From the NCBI RefSeq assembly GCF_002005225.1, contig NZ_CP019724.1, positions 62,001-126,000 of the forward strand: a DNA stretch of 64,000 nt. Reading direction: 5' to 3'. The DNA comes from Streptomyces pactum. GTDB lineage: Bacteria > Actinomycetota > Actinomycetes > Streptomycetales > Streptomycetaceae. Positions within the stretch are counted from its first letter, which is position 1, and each line of letters begins with the position of its first letter. This document shows, piece by piece, positions 1 to 8,566 of this stretch. The notes beneath the pieces were generated by a model, which searched no databases, had not been told where the DNA came from, and was given only the letters and a program-made list of their open reading frames with translations. Both the position numbers and the translations under genes were made by a program.

Positions 1-8
1 AGGCCGAC

Positions 9-2263
9 GTCCTCCCCGTGCGAGCGGAGGTGATCCGAAATCGACCAGCGTATCTACGACCTCCGCCACGAGTCCTCTCCGCGCGAATGGAGGAGAACCG
101 GCCTCGCGGCGGCCGCGGATCCCTCATGGGGACCCTCTCCGCGCGAGCGGAGGTGAGCTGGTGACCAGGCGCACGCAGACCGGCATACTCGGGTCCTCTC
201 CGCGTGAGCGGAGATGAGCCGCAGACCTGTCACCCCAGAGCGCAGGTCGAAGGGGCCCTCTCCGCTCGGCGGAGGTGAGCCGTCGAGTGGGTCGATCGCC
301 ACCAGGCGGCCGAAGTCCTCTCCGCACGAGCGGAGTGAGCCGACGCAGGACGGGAAGACGCCCGCGCTGGAGCTGTCCTCTCCGCGCGAGCGGAGGTGAG
401 CCAGTCCGCCGGCCGACGCTCCCCGGCGAGATGATGTCCTCTCCGCTCGCGCGGAGGTGAGCCGGCATCCACGTCGGTGGACGGTACGCCCAGTTCGTCC
501 TGTCCACGCGAGCGGAGGACGAAGCGCCCTCTCCGCGCCAGCGGAGGTGAGTCGCTCCTGGAACTTCCGCTCCCATTCCGTGGAGCGTCCTCTCCGCGCG
601 AGCAGAGGTGGGCCGGACATCAGCGCCTGTCTGGGGGTGCGTAGGGAGTCCTCTCCGCTCCAGCGGAGGTGAGCCGTTCTGCGTCGCCTCGGGGTACGCG
701 TCGTCGGTGCCCTCTCCGCGCGAGCGGAGGTGAGTCGTGATAGACGGTCTTGCCGGCGGCGTCCGGGTAGCACTCTCCGCACGGGCGGAGGTGAGCCGTA
801 CAGCGCGCGGACGGAGACGATAGCGTTCACGTCCTCTCCGCGCGAGCGAAGATGGTTCGTGGCGCTGCGTCAGGCCGGCCTCCAGATGGTCCTCTCTTCG
901 CAAAGCGGAGGTGAGCCGTGCCCAGTCGTCGTGGTCGAGCTGCACGGCGTGTCCTCTCCGCGCCCACGGAGGTGAGCCGTACCTGGTCAGTGAGCTGGAG
1001 CAGATCCTCCTGTCCTATCCGCGCGAGCGGAGGTGAGCCGTAGAAGGGAGGCCCGGGGGAAGGGCACTGGTGCCGTTCTCTCCGCCCGAGCGGAGGCGTC
1101 CTCTCCGCGCCAGCGGAGGTGAGCCGAACGCGAACGGCGCGCTGAGTTCTGACCAGGTGCCCTCTCCGCGCGAGCGGAGGTGAGCCGTTCGCCCGCCCGG
1201 TGCCGACGATGGTCCCGGCGCCCTCTCCGCACAAGCAGAGGTGAACCGTCGTGGACGTTGCCGTCCTCGTCGATGCCGGTGTCCTCTCCGCACGAGCGGA
1301 GGTGAGGCTCAGCCGTCGCAGAAGGAGACGTCGTGGTCACTGTCCTCTCCGCGCAAGCGAAGGTAAGCCAACGTATCCGTTCTCGAGACCGGGGATCTGA
1401 TTGTCCTCTCCGCGCGAGCGGGGGTGAGCCGGGCATGGACGTCTACCCGGTCACCGTGGTGTCGTCCTCTCCGCGCGAGCGGAGGTGAGCCGTTCTGCCG
1501 CCCGTCAGGTGAGCCGGTCAGCCGGTCCTCTCTGCGCGAGCGGAAGTGAGCCGTGGGACAGGCTGCCGACGGACACGGTCCGGTAGTCCTCTCCGCGGGA
1601 GCGGAGGTGAGCCGGTCACCATCGGCCAGGGCACGGATTTCGATTTGTCCTCTCCGCGTAAGCGGAGGTGAGCCGTGCCACAGGACCTCCAGGTCCGCGC
1701 GAGCGGAGGTGAGCCGGATTACACGGTCGAAGCCGTGGGCATCGGCGGGTCCTCTCCGCCCGAGCGGAGGCGAGCCGGATCCCGATTCGGGTTTCGTGGT
1801 GACGTCCGGGTCCTCTCCGCGCGAGCGGAGGTAAGCCGGACAGCACAGCGCTGATAGCTTGCTTGATCGCGTCCTCTCCGGGCGAGCGGAGGTGAACCGG
1901 TCGGCGACGGTTCGACGTACCGGTGGTGGCTGTCCTCTCCGCGCGAGCGGAGGTGAGCCGGAGGTCTGCCCATGGCAGGCAACTCTCGGCCGGTCCTCTC
2001 CGTGCGAGCGGAGGTGAGCCGTCCGCCAGGAGCAGCAGCCGCTCGATCGCCGAGTCCTCTCCGCGCGAGCGGAGGTGAACCGGCGGTCTGGGACTCCGTC
2101 CTGGGCGACATCATGTCCTATCCGTGCGAGCGGAGGTGAGCCGTTCTGCCGCCCGTCAGGTGAGCCGGTCAGCCGGTCCTCTCCGCGCGAGCGGAAGTGA
2201 GCCGCCGGTGGGGTGGGCGGTGTGGCCGCATCACACGTCCTCTCCGCGTAAGCGGAGGTGAGC
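9..2263 (+). CRISPR. Decayed type I-E-like CRISPR array, left segment (39 repeats)
   Basis: Repeats of 29 nt alternate with unique spacers of about 30-34 nt, period about 61. The modal repeat begins GTCCTCTCCGCGCGAGC and ends GGAGGTGAGCCG, with the short inverted stem CTCCGC..GCGGAG typical of I-E repeats. Starts seen: 9, 72, 132, 193, 255, 315, 375, 436, 497, 526, 587, 648, 709, 770, 831, 889, 951, 1012, 1075, 1098, 1159, 1220, 1281, 1342, 1403, 1464, 1525, 1586, 1647, 1693, 1749, 1810, 1871, 1932, 1993, 2054, 2115, 2176, 2237. By analogy with E. coli-type repeats the leader should lie to the left, outside the window. Internal repeats carry many substitutions and one-base indels, and some are truncated (497, 1075, 1693). 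This suggests an old array not under maintenance. No cas gene is visible in the window. Confidence 0.9.
2144..2204 (+). repeat. Duplicated spacer plus repeat unit (copy of 1493-1553)
   Basis: The 32-nt spacer at 2144-2175 is identical to the spacer at 1493-1524. The repeat after each copy shares the uncommon variant GCGGAAGTGAG, and the two repeats differ at one base. This is a non-adjacent segmental duplication inside the array. The spacer itself contains GTCAGGTGAGCCGG, which resembles a repeat 3' end. Confidence 0.85.
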
Positions 2264-2352
2264 TGTCGGCGACGGCTGAAAAGTGGACCAGTAGCGGCGC
2301 TTGAAAGTTGACCCTCTCCAGGGGTCTGGCTCGTTGAGTCAGGCCGGGAGGA

Positions 2353-3606
2353 GTGGTGATCAGCGTGGAGGACTGGGCGGAGATCCGCCGGCTTCACCGG
2401 GCCGAGCAGATGCCGGTTCGGGCGATCGCAAGAAAGCTGGGGATCGCGAGGAACACTGTCCGCAGGGCGATCGCGGACGACGCGCCGCCGAAGTACCAGC
2501 GGGCTCCGAAGGGCTCGATCGTGGACGCGGTCGAGCCGCAGATCCGTGAACTTCTCGAGCAGTGGCCTGAGATGCCGGCGACGGTGATCGCCGAGCGGAT
2601 CGGCTGGGACCGTGGTCTGACCGTGCTCAAGGACCGGGTCCGGGACCTGCGGCCGGCCTATCGGCCTGCGGATCCGGCCTCGCGGACGGTCTATGAGCCG
2701 GGCGAGATCGGCCAGTGCGACCTGTGGTTCCCGCCGGCCGACATCCCGCTCGGCTTCGGCCAGGTCGGGCGGCCGCCGGTGCTGGTCATGGTCGCGGGCT
2801 ACTCGCGGTGGATCACCGCCCGGATGCTGCCCTCCAGGTCAGCGGCCGACCTGATCGCCGGGCACTGGCGGCTGCTGACCGAGCTGGGCGCCGTCCCACG
2901 GGTGCTGGTCTGGGACAACGAGGGAGCCGTCGGTTCCTGGAGGCCCGGCGGTCCTCAGCTGACCGATGAATTCGCCGCGTTCGCCGGACTGCTGGGCGTC
3001 AAGTTCCTGCTCTGCAAGCCGCGGGATCCGGAAGCCAAGGGCCTGGTCGAGCGGGCCAACGGCTATCTCGAGACGTCGTTTCTGCCCGGGCGGGTATTCA
3101 CTTCGCCGGCCGACTTCAACATCCAGCTCGCCGACTGGCTGACCAGGGCCAACCGGCGCATCCACCGCACCTTGCAGGCCCGCCCGGCGGACCGGCTGGA
3201 AGCCGACCGCTCGCGGATGCTGGCCCTGCCGCCGATCGCCCCGCCGGGCTGGTGGAAGGCATCGCTGCGGCTGCCGAGGGACCACTATGTCCGCCTGGAC
3301 ACCTGTGACTACTCGGTGCATCCGCTGGCTGTTGGCCGCCGCGTCCAGGTCGCCGCCGACCTGGACCAGGTCCTGGTGACCTGCGACGGCGTCGAGGTCG
3401 CCCGCCATGCCCGCAGCTGGGCCCGCCACCAGACCATCACCGACCCGGACCACGCTGCGGCTGCCGCAGCCGCCCGCAAGGCGGCCGCCGGCACGAAACC
3501 GGCGCCGGTGGACGTGACGGAGGTCGAGGAGCGGTCGCTGGAGGCCTACGACCGGATCTTCGGCGTCATCGACGGCGGGCTGAGCACGGGCGAAGGGGCA
3601 GCGTGA
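2353..3606 (+). CDS. istA: IS21-family transposase IstA
   Basis: This 417-aa transposase catalyses cut and strand transfer of the element. The N-terminus (residues 1-45) has a helix-turn-helix with RAIARKLGIARNTVRR. A retroviral-integrase type DDE domain follows, with D in QCDLWF (about residue 121), D in LVWDNEGAV (about 195) and E in KGLVERANGYLE (about 235). The GTG start at 2353 has GGGAGGAG just upstream. It overlaps istB by 4 bases, the usual coupled arrangement. It looks full length for the family. Confidence 0.93.
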   Translation: MVISVEDWAEIRRLHRAEQMPVRAIARKLGIARNTVRRAIADDAPPKYQRAPKGSIVDAVEPQIRELLEQWPEMPATVIAERIGWDRGLTVLKDRVRDLRPAYRPADPASRTVYEPGEIGQCDLWFPPADIPLGFGQVGRPPVLVMVAGYSRWITARMLPSRSAADLIAGHWRLLTELGAVPRVLVWDNEGAVGSWRPGGPQLTDEFAAFAGLLGVKFLLCKPRDPEAKGLVERANGYLETSFLPGRVFTSPADFNIQLADWLTRANRRIHRTLQARPADRLEADRSRMLALPPIAPPGWWKASLRLPRDHYVRLDTCDYSVHPLAVGRRVQVAADLDQVLVTCDGVEVARHARSWARHQTITDPDHAAAAAAARKAAAGTKPAPVDVTEVEERSLEAYDRIFGVIDGGLSTGEGAA

Positions 3607-4412
3607 TGAGCATGAAGAACGGCACGAACCAGGCCAGGACCAGCCGCGACGTCGGTTCTGAACTGATTTATCTGACCAAGGCGCTGAAGGCTCCGGCCCT
3701 GCGGGATGCGGCAGCCCGGCTCGCCGAGCGGGCCCGCGACGAGGGCTGGAGCCACGAGGAGTATCTGGCCGCCTGCCTGCAGCGGGAGGTCGCCGCCCGC
3801 GACTCCCACGGCGCCGAGGGACGCATCCGGGCGGCCCGTTTTCCCTCTCGCAAGTCGCTGGAGGACTTCGACTTCGACCACCAGCGGTCCGTGAAACGCG
3901 AGGTCATTGCTCATCTGGGGACGTTGGACTTCGTCGCCGGAAAGGAGAATGTGATCTTCCTTGGGCCGCCCGGCACCGGCAAGACCCACCTCGCCACCGG
4001 GCTCGGCATCCGGGCCTGCCAGGCCGGCCACCGGGTCGCCTTCGGCACCGCCGCCCAGTGGGTCACCCGCCTCGCCGAAGCCCATCAAGCAGGGCGTCTG
4101 AGCGATGAGTTGACCCGGCTGGGACGGATCCCGTTGATCGTGGTCGACGAAGTGGGTTACATCCCTTTCGAGCCCGAGGCGGCGAACCTGTTCTTCCAGT
4201 TCATCTCGGGCCGCTACGAACGCGCCTCGGTGATCGTGACCAGCAACAAGCCCTTCGGGCGCTGGGGCGAGGTCTTCGGCGACGACACCGTCGCCGCCGC
4301 GATGATCGACCGACTCGTCCACCACGCCGAGGTCATCTCGCTGAAGGGCGACAGCTATCGCATGCGCGGCCGCGACCTCGGACGGGTTCCCGCCGCCAAC
4401 ACCGGGGAATGA
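3603..4412 (+). CDS. istB: IS21-family helper ATPase IstB
   Basis: This 269-aa AAA+ ATPase of the DnaA/DnaC type helps IstA choose and remodel target DNA. The Walker A motif GPPGTGKTHLA lies near residue 123 and the Walker B motif LIVVDEVGYIPF near residue 180. A sensor-type SNKPFGRWGEVF segment follows. The GTG start at 3603 overlaps the istA stop (GTGA); an ATG at 3606 is the alternative. It is intact. Confidence 0.93.
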   Translation: MMSMKNGTNQARTSRDVGSELIYLTKALKAPALRDAAARLAERARDEGWSHEEYLAACLQREVAARDSHGAEGRIRAARFPSRKSLEDFDFDHQRSVKREVIAHLGTLDFVAGKENVIFLGPPGTGKTHLATGLGIRACQAGHRVAFGTAAQWVTRLAEAHQAGRLSDELTRLGRIPLIVVDEVGYIPFEPEAANLFFQFISGRYERASVIVTSNKPFGRWGEVFGDDTVAAAMIDRLVHHAEVISLKGDSYRMRGRDLGRVPAANTGE

Positions 4413-4492
4413 CCAACATCAACTGACGCAGCGGGGGGTCATTTTTCACCCGCCGGAATCGGCTCACATTTCAAGCGTCGCCGACAGTGAGC

Positions 4493-4737
4493 CGGGGCCT
4501 GACGAGGCTCTGGAGTGCAAGGACGTGCCCTCTCCGTGCAAGCGGAGGTGAGCCGCAAGACGAAGTCGCGGGCTCCGAGTGGACGATGTCCTCTCCGCGC
4601 TAGCGGAGGTGAGCCGTGGTGGAAGTGCCCTGTGATCAGGATGTCGGCGTCCTCTCCGCGCGAGCGGAGGTGAGCCGGAGTCGGAGCGCTTCAGTGTGAG
4701 GGTGCAGGGTCCTCTCCGCGCGAGCAGAGGTGAGCCG
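4493..4737 (+). CRISPR. CRISPR array, right segment beyond the IS21 insertion
   Basis: The last two bases of the repeat interrupted at 2263 resume at 4493-4494. They are followed by a spacer and four more repeats at 4527-4555, 4588-4616, 4649-4677 and 4709-4737 with the same 61-nt period. A very diverged trace (TCCTCCCCGTCCGC, about 4801) may be the last repeat. With the orientation inferred from the repeat sequence this is the leader-distal, oldest end. No gene follows directly. Confidence 0.85.
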
Positions 4738-4934
4738 AAGCACACCCGCTTCCGCGGTGGTGCTTCGGCGTAGGCGCCCATGTCGCTCCTCAGTTCGGTG
4801 TCCTCCCCGTCCGCAGGGCTGTTGGGTCACCCCCGGCAATCATGAGCAGGACATCCATCCCGCAGCTACTGCAGCTGAGCTGCGGCGCCCGGCGTGCAAG
4901 ATTGCCCGCAGCCCAGGCCGACCAGACCCTGCCC

Positions 4935-5358
4935 TCAGCTGGTGGGCGATGCGCGGCGCGGCGGTGGAACTGCCCGCAGCAGTTCCCAGAGCGGCCGTGA
5001 GCCGGACGCCCATACGGCAAGTGTCTGGCGGTCGACCACGTGGAGCCGCTGTTGCTTGGCGAAGGTCACGGCCGGGCCGGTCACGCGGCCGTTGGTGACA
5101 ATGACTGCGACGTCCGCGCCGTGCACCTGCCGGGCCGTTCCGTTGAGTACCTGCAGGTCAGGTGTGCCCACCGGTGAGCCTTGAGCGCCGTTGCGGCGGT
5201 GCTTGCACTGGAACACGCTTGAACGGGTCTGTGGCCTTGACGTCCGCGCCCAGGTCGCCGCGGCCGCCGACCCGCTGGGCACCTTGGCAGCCGTCGCGCT
5301 GCATCAGGTCCCGTATAGCGTCCTCGAACCGAGCGTGGTGCAGCGCATCCAGCCCCCA
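4935..5358 (-). pseudogene. Frameshifted fragment of an Mrr-type restriction endonuclease
   Basis: This is a broken relative of the intact gene at 9611-10312. One frame (from about 5353 down to about 5230) encodes LDALHHARFEDAIRDLMQRDG and GGRGDLGADVKATDP. A second frame (about 5220 to 4935) continues with FQCKHRRNG and the same C-terminus, ending LLRAVPPPRR. A small deletion near 5220 removed the segment before QCKH and changed the frame. The membrane-spanning N-terminus is gone. Nucleotide similarity to the intact copy is high, so this is a recent duplication that decayed. It abuts a DUF2075 fragment on the opposite strand. Confidence 0.8.
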
Positions 5359-5542
5359 ACACAGCCGCGACGAAACCCTCCGCCACCTCACCCCCGACCA
5401 ATACCTCCCCTACGCCCTCAACACCTACCGCGTCCTCCTCACCCGCGGCACCCACACCACCCACATCCACACCACCCACCCCGAAACCCAGCACTTCCTC
5501 GCGAGCCTCATCCCTTCACAACCACCAACCGACCAGCCATAG
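5359..5542 (+). pseudogene. C-terminal remnant of a DUF2075 (Schlafen-type ATPase/helicase) protein
   Basis: The only open frame here encodes LRHLTPDQYLPYALNTYRVL, then LLTRGT and a TQHFLASLI tail before the stop at 5540-5542. The NTYRVLLTRG signature is the conserved C-terminal motif of DUF2075 proteins, a group of superfamily 1-like ATPases. Everything upstream has been replaced by the opposite-strand Mrr fragment, so this is a scrap of about 60 codons. The assignment rests on remembered family motifs. Confidence 0.6.
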
Positions 5543-5742
5543 AAACGAAGAGGCGCCCCGCCGCGAGGCACCTGCCAAGTTAGCGATCGCTTCACTGGGT
5601 CAAGCCAGGAGCCTCGACCGGAAGGGGCGACAAGGACGTCAGGTGATCATGCAACAGGACTGAGTTCTCCGCAGCTGGAGCAGTGACGGCATGGCCGGTA
5701 CGTAAAACGACTCACGCGGAGGTCGTCTGGGGAAAGAAACAA

Positions 5743-5771
5743 CGGCGGCCGCCCTGTTCGGGCGGCCGCCG
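5743..5771. terminator. Strong GC hairpin, probable terminator
   Basis: A perfect 12-bp inverted repeat (CGGCGGCCGCCC / GGGCGGCCGCCG) has a 5-nt loop TGTTC. No clear T tract follows, which is common in Streptomyces. It lies just beyond the 3' end of the minus-strand operon that stops at 5863. The rest of 5543-5862 holds no gene that I can see. Confidence 0.65.
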
Positions 5772-5862
5772 CGTCAACGAGTCGTCTGGCCTTTGATGGT
5801 GAAGGCCTTACGCGAGGTGGTCTACAGAGACTCTCCTGTCTGAGGGCGCGAAGCGCTGATGG

Positions 5863-6513
5863 TCAGCATCGCGGTCCGTCGGTGGTGTGGTCCAGGTGGG
5901 CAAGGAAGCTTTCGATCTCGCGTACCAGGGCTTGGGTTCCCTCGACCAGGTCGAGTCCGGTTTCCCCAGGCTCGGGCTCGACCTGGTCAGTGGTGGCGCG
6001 TGGATCGATGGATGGGCATGCGAGGTCGCTTACGAGTGACGTGAACGACCTGGCAGTAAGGTACTCCCCTTCTTTCCATTCGCGGCATGCCGGTAGGTCT
6101 TCTTCACTCTCGGCATGAAGGATTTCAAGGTAATCTTGTGCGTCTTTGTCTCCCCTGCGCGCCGCTCTGACCCACCATTCCAACGCCATGGTTTCCCTGT
6201 CGAGAAGTTCCAGAATTTCTGCGATGCGACGCGTTTGCCGTGGCGTTGCAGAGTCGTGGATTTCCTTTTTCATCAGGGTGCACAGTTCTCGGATTGCTTG
6301 AGTTCTGTGGTGTCCGTCTGCGTCTGGATTCGGGCAGGGGGCGGGGGCCGGGGGCCAGCCGGCAGGCTGGCCCCCCTCCGCCTGGACAGGGTCCTCGCCG
6401 ATCCGAGGACCCTTGGAAACGGCCTGCTCAGATGCTTCGAGCAGCAGCCACAGGGCGAGGAGCCGGATGGGCCCGTGCTCCTCGGACGGCTGGCGCCACG
6501 ATGGCTGGTTCAT
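5863..6513 (-). CDS. Unknown protein, last gene of the sigma-factor operon
   Basis: This 216-aa soluble protein is of a family I do not recognise. The N-terminal third is proline-rich and low in complexity. The middle is helical and charged (TRRIAEILELLDRETMALEW, then AARRGDKDAQDYLEILHAES), which weakly recalls Sel1/TPR-type helices near AARRGD..A..YL. It has no signal peptide or membrane segment. The ATG at 6513 overlaps the sigma-factor stop (ATGA) and has GAGGAGG upstream, so it is translationally coupled. By position it could be a partner or regulator of that sigma factor, but this is inference only. Confidence 0.7.
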   Translation of the reverse strand: MNQPSWRQPSEEHGPIRLLALWLLLEASEQAVSKGPRIGEDPVQAEGGQPAGWPPAPAPCPNPDADGHHRTQAIRELCTLMKKEIHDSATPRQTRRIAEILELLDRETMALEWWVRAARRGDKDAQDYLEILHAESEEDLPACREWKEGEYLTARSFTSLVSDLACPSIDPRATTDQVEPEPGETGLDLVEGTQALVREIESFLAHLDHTTDGPRC

Positions 6514-7034
6514 GCGGATACCTCCTCGCTGGACTCGTGGATTGACTTCTTCAGGTTGTTGGCGGCGGCTTTGACATAGCGCTTCACCGACTCCTCCTTG
6601 ATGCGGAGGCGCTTCGCAACCACTGCGGGGCTCAAATCCTGCAGAATGCACAGGGTGATGACCTGGCGCTGACGTTCGGGAAGTTCGGCAATCAGTTCAT
6701 CGATACCCTCTTTGAAGATTTCGTAAGCGGCGTCGGGGATGCCGATGCCGGATTCCTGTTCGGGCAGTTCCTGTACCGGGGCCGGGACCATGCGCCGGTT
6801 CTTGCGGAATTGGCTGATGACGGCGTTCTTCACCGCCATGCGGCCGTAGGCGGTGAGAGAGCCCTGCCTCGTGGACAGTTCCTCCCACCGCCGGTACATG
6901 TTCAGGTAGACGTCCTGCACGGCGTCCTCGGCGCTGTGCAGGTCGCCGGCCTGGGCCCGGGCCAGTCGGGAGTACGCCTCGAGGGTCTCGAGGACGAAGG
7001 ACTCGAAGTCCACTCCCCAGACGGCCTCGCTCAC
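6510..7034 (-). CDS. ECF-type RNA polymerase sigma factor
   Basis: This 174-aa sigma-70 family protein has regions 2 and 4 only. Region 2 contains AEDAVQDVYLNMYRRWEEL and AYGRMAVKNAVISQFRKNRR. Region 4 contains ELPERQRQVITLCILQDLSP and the recognition helix VAKRLRIKEESVKRYVKAAA. The GTG start at 7034 overlaps the stop of the upstream membrane gene (GTGA), and its own stop overlaps the next ATG. No standard zinc anti-sigma motif is present in the neighbours, so any control by them is unproven. Confidence 0.85.
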   Translation of the reverse strand: MSEAVWGVDFESFVLETLEAYSRLARAQAGDLHSAEDAVQDVYLNMYRRWEELSTRQGSLTAYGRMAVKNAVISQFRKNRRMVPAPVQELPEQESGIGIPDAAYEIFKEGIDELIAELPERQRQVITLCILQDLSPAVVAKRLRIKEESVKRYVKAAANNLKKSIHESSEEVSA

Positions 7035-7321
7035 GCAGCCTCCCGCATGGTGATGGCCCGGTGCCGGTCGGCCGGGTCGGCTGCGTCCTTGCGGAACAGC
7101 CAGGCCGGCTGTCCCTGCTCGAAGCGGGCGGCGGCGCCGCCGTCGGGCAGGGACTGGGCCATCGCGACCATGGTGGCGCGCTGTTCGCGCTCCGCCCGGG
7201 TGGCGATGTGTGCCTTCAGGAGCATTTCCATGACGCCGCGGGCGCGGCGCAGTGCGTAGAAGAGCAGGATGAGCACGGGCAGGGATACCCCGCCCGCTCC
7301 TACCCAGTACGACCAAGTCAT
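7031..7321 (-). CDS. Small single-pass membrane protein, first gene of the sigma operon
   Basis: This 96-aa protein has one N-terminal transmembrane helix (about residues 5-26, GAGGVSLPVLILLFYALRRA) followed by a basic, charged cytoplasmic part. I chose the ATG at 7321 (MTWSYWVG) because GAGG lies just upstream; an in-frame ATG farther up would add 18 residues. It overlaps the sigma gene by 4 bases. A membrane protein encoded ahead of a sigma factor could be a sensor or anchor. No family was recognised. Confidence 0.7.
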   Translation of the reverse strand: MTWSYWVGAGGVSLPVLILLFYALRRARGVMEMLLKAHIATRAEREQRATMVAMAQSLPDGGAAARFEQGQPAWLFRKDAADPADRHRAITMREAA

Positions 7322-7628
7322 CGACCAGGCCTCCTCGTAGTGACGGTCTCGTTGACGAAGGCCGAGAGCCTTCATCCCTTACACGCCGCAGAGGGGCCGG
7401 ATCCGGATGCCTGGGAGCAAGATTTTTTTACAACTGCCGCTCCACTCACGCCTGTCACAGTGTTCATGCAGGTCACACGGGTGTGGTGCACAGTGGCGGG
7501 CGGAAAACTCGTGATAGCCACGCGGCCCCGCGCCCCCAGGGCCGGCAGAGAGCTGGGGGCGCGGGGGTCGGGAGCGGGCTCTGAGTGCGGGGTGGGCTCG
7601 GATCCGTACTGATGGGGTGGGTGCGGGT

Positions 7629-8276
7629 TCAGACCGAGGTGGCGAGAGCCGCGGCGGGCTGGAGTTCCCTGTGCCTGGGGGCGGGCGGGCTCTCGTCTGG
7701 GCCGGCCAGGCACTTGTACAGCGCCTCCACCCAGAGGTGACGGCGCTCTTCGGGTGCTTCACACGCGAGAAGGAAACCGAGGAGTTGGTGCTCGGTTCGC
7801 GGTACGGCGCGGGCCCTGATGATGCGGTGCGCGGTGCTGTGGGGCAGGGCGTTGAAGCCGCCGGCCCGTCGCTCCATCTCTGCGGCCGAGGGGAAGCCGG
7901 CATAGGCGTGAAGGTCGCGCAGGGCTCCGCTGAGGTCTCTGAAGTCACGTACGTAGTCGGGGCGCGGCTCGTCGTAGGCGCGGCCGGGGCGCTCCTCGTC
8001 GTGGCGGGCGCGTTTCCACAGGCGGACGGCGACGTCAGTGCACAGGTCGCGGTCATGCCCTGGGGTGGTGCAGGCCTGGACGTAGTCCTCCACAACCGTG
8101 CGTCGTGGCACTCCCTTGCCTGATGCGGCTCGTTTCAGGGTGGCGGGCGAGGACACTGTCCGCTGGGCGAGCTCGGCGAAGCTGAGGCCTGTTCGGGCGT
8201 GGATATCGCGCAGGTACTTGGCGAGCTGTGCCTGTGCGTAGAGGCTGAAGTCCAGCGGCTTTTGAGGGCGGGCCAT
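7629..8276 (-). CDS. XRE-like helix-turn-helix protein
   Basis: This 215-aa cytoplasmic protein has an N-terminal HTH of the kind common in actinomycetes. It reads LAKYLRDIHARTGLSFAELA, then SPATLKRAASGKGVPRRTVV, which is a helix, turn and recognition-helix pattern. The C-terminal half holds a second, weaker HTH-like repeat (LHAYAGFPSAAEMERR, then LPHSTAHRIIRARAVP). Such double-HTH proteins are usually DNA-binding regulators of unknown targets. It starts 11 bases after the stop of the small membrane gene at 8288-8566, so the two are probably co-transcribed. The 250 bases between 7378 and 7628 appear non-coding. Confidence 0.78.
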   Translation of the reverse strand: MARPQKPLDFSLYAQAQLAKYLRDIHARTGLSFAELAQRTVSSPATLKRAASGKGVPRRTVVEDYVQACTTPGHDRDLCTDVAVRLWKRARHDEERPGRAYDEPRPDYVRDFRDLSGALRDLHAYAGFPSAAEMERRAGGFNALPHSTAHRIIRARAVPRTEHQLLGFLLACEAPEERRHLWVEALYKCLAGPDESPPAPRHRELQPAAALATSV

Positions 8277-8287
8277 GGCCGTGTTCC

Positions 8288-8566
8288 TCAGCGTTCGCCG
8301 GAGGAGGCGCGGTAGGCCTGGATGAGGCGGGCCAGGCGCCGTCCGGGCCGGGTGGGCAGCACGACACCGGCGACGGCCGCGGTGCCGATGGCGCCGGCAC
8401 CGCACAGCAGGAGGAGGATGTCCTGGACCTGCTGGCCGTTGAGGGCCAGCACGGCGGCGGTGACGACGAAGGCGATGATGACGGCTGCGTGTGACATGCC
8501 GAAGGGTGCGGTATGGGTGTCGGCAGAGCGCCGGGGCGTTGCGGTGGTGGCGGGGTCCTTGGCCAT
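8288..8566 (-). CDS. Small two-helix membrane protein
   Basis: This 92-aa protein has a polar N-terminus, two hydrophobic helices (AAVIIAFVVTAAVLAL and ILLLLCGAGAIGTAAVAGVV) and a basic tail ending in ASSGER. The ATG at 8566 is favoured by the length of its conserved-looking frame. It lies 11 bases upstream of the XRE-like gene on the same strand. The family was not recognised. Confidence 0.6.
   Translation of the reverse strand: MAKDPATTATPRRSADTHTAPFGMSHAAVIIAFVVTAAVLALNGQQVQDILLLLCGAGAIGTAAVAGVVLPTRPGRRLARLIQAYRASSGER

Larger units (their letters stand above)
2264..4486 (+). mobile_element. IS21-family insertion sequence inside a CRISPR repeat
   Basis: The 2223-bp element has matching ends. 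The left end starts TGTCGGCGACGGCTGAAAAG and the right end, read inwards, starts TGTCGGCGACGCTTGAAATG. It carries istA and istB. A 6-bp direct repeat GTGAGC flanks it (2258-2263 and 4487-4492), a length within the 4-8 bp made by IS21 elements. Removing the element and one duplicate restores a full 29-nt repeat, so insertion happened in an existing array. Both genes are open and the ends are intact, so the copy could still be active. Confidence 0.93.

Noticed and set aside
9-2263. Array as a simple minisatellite
   Set aside because: Units between repeats are unique and of near constant 30-34 nt length, as in CRISPR, and the repeat has the I-E type stem.
54-2397. Several long open frames across the repeat array on both strands
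   Set aside because: They arise because the 61-nt repeat period keeps frames open in GC-rich DNA; the translations only reiterate the CRISPR repeat (LTSARAERT, SPPLARRG).
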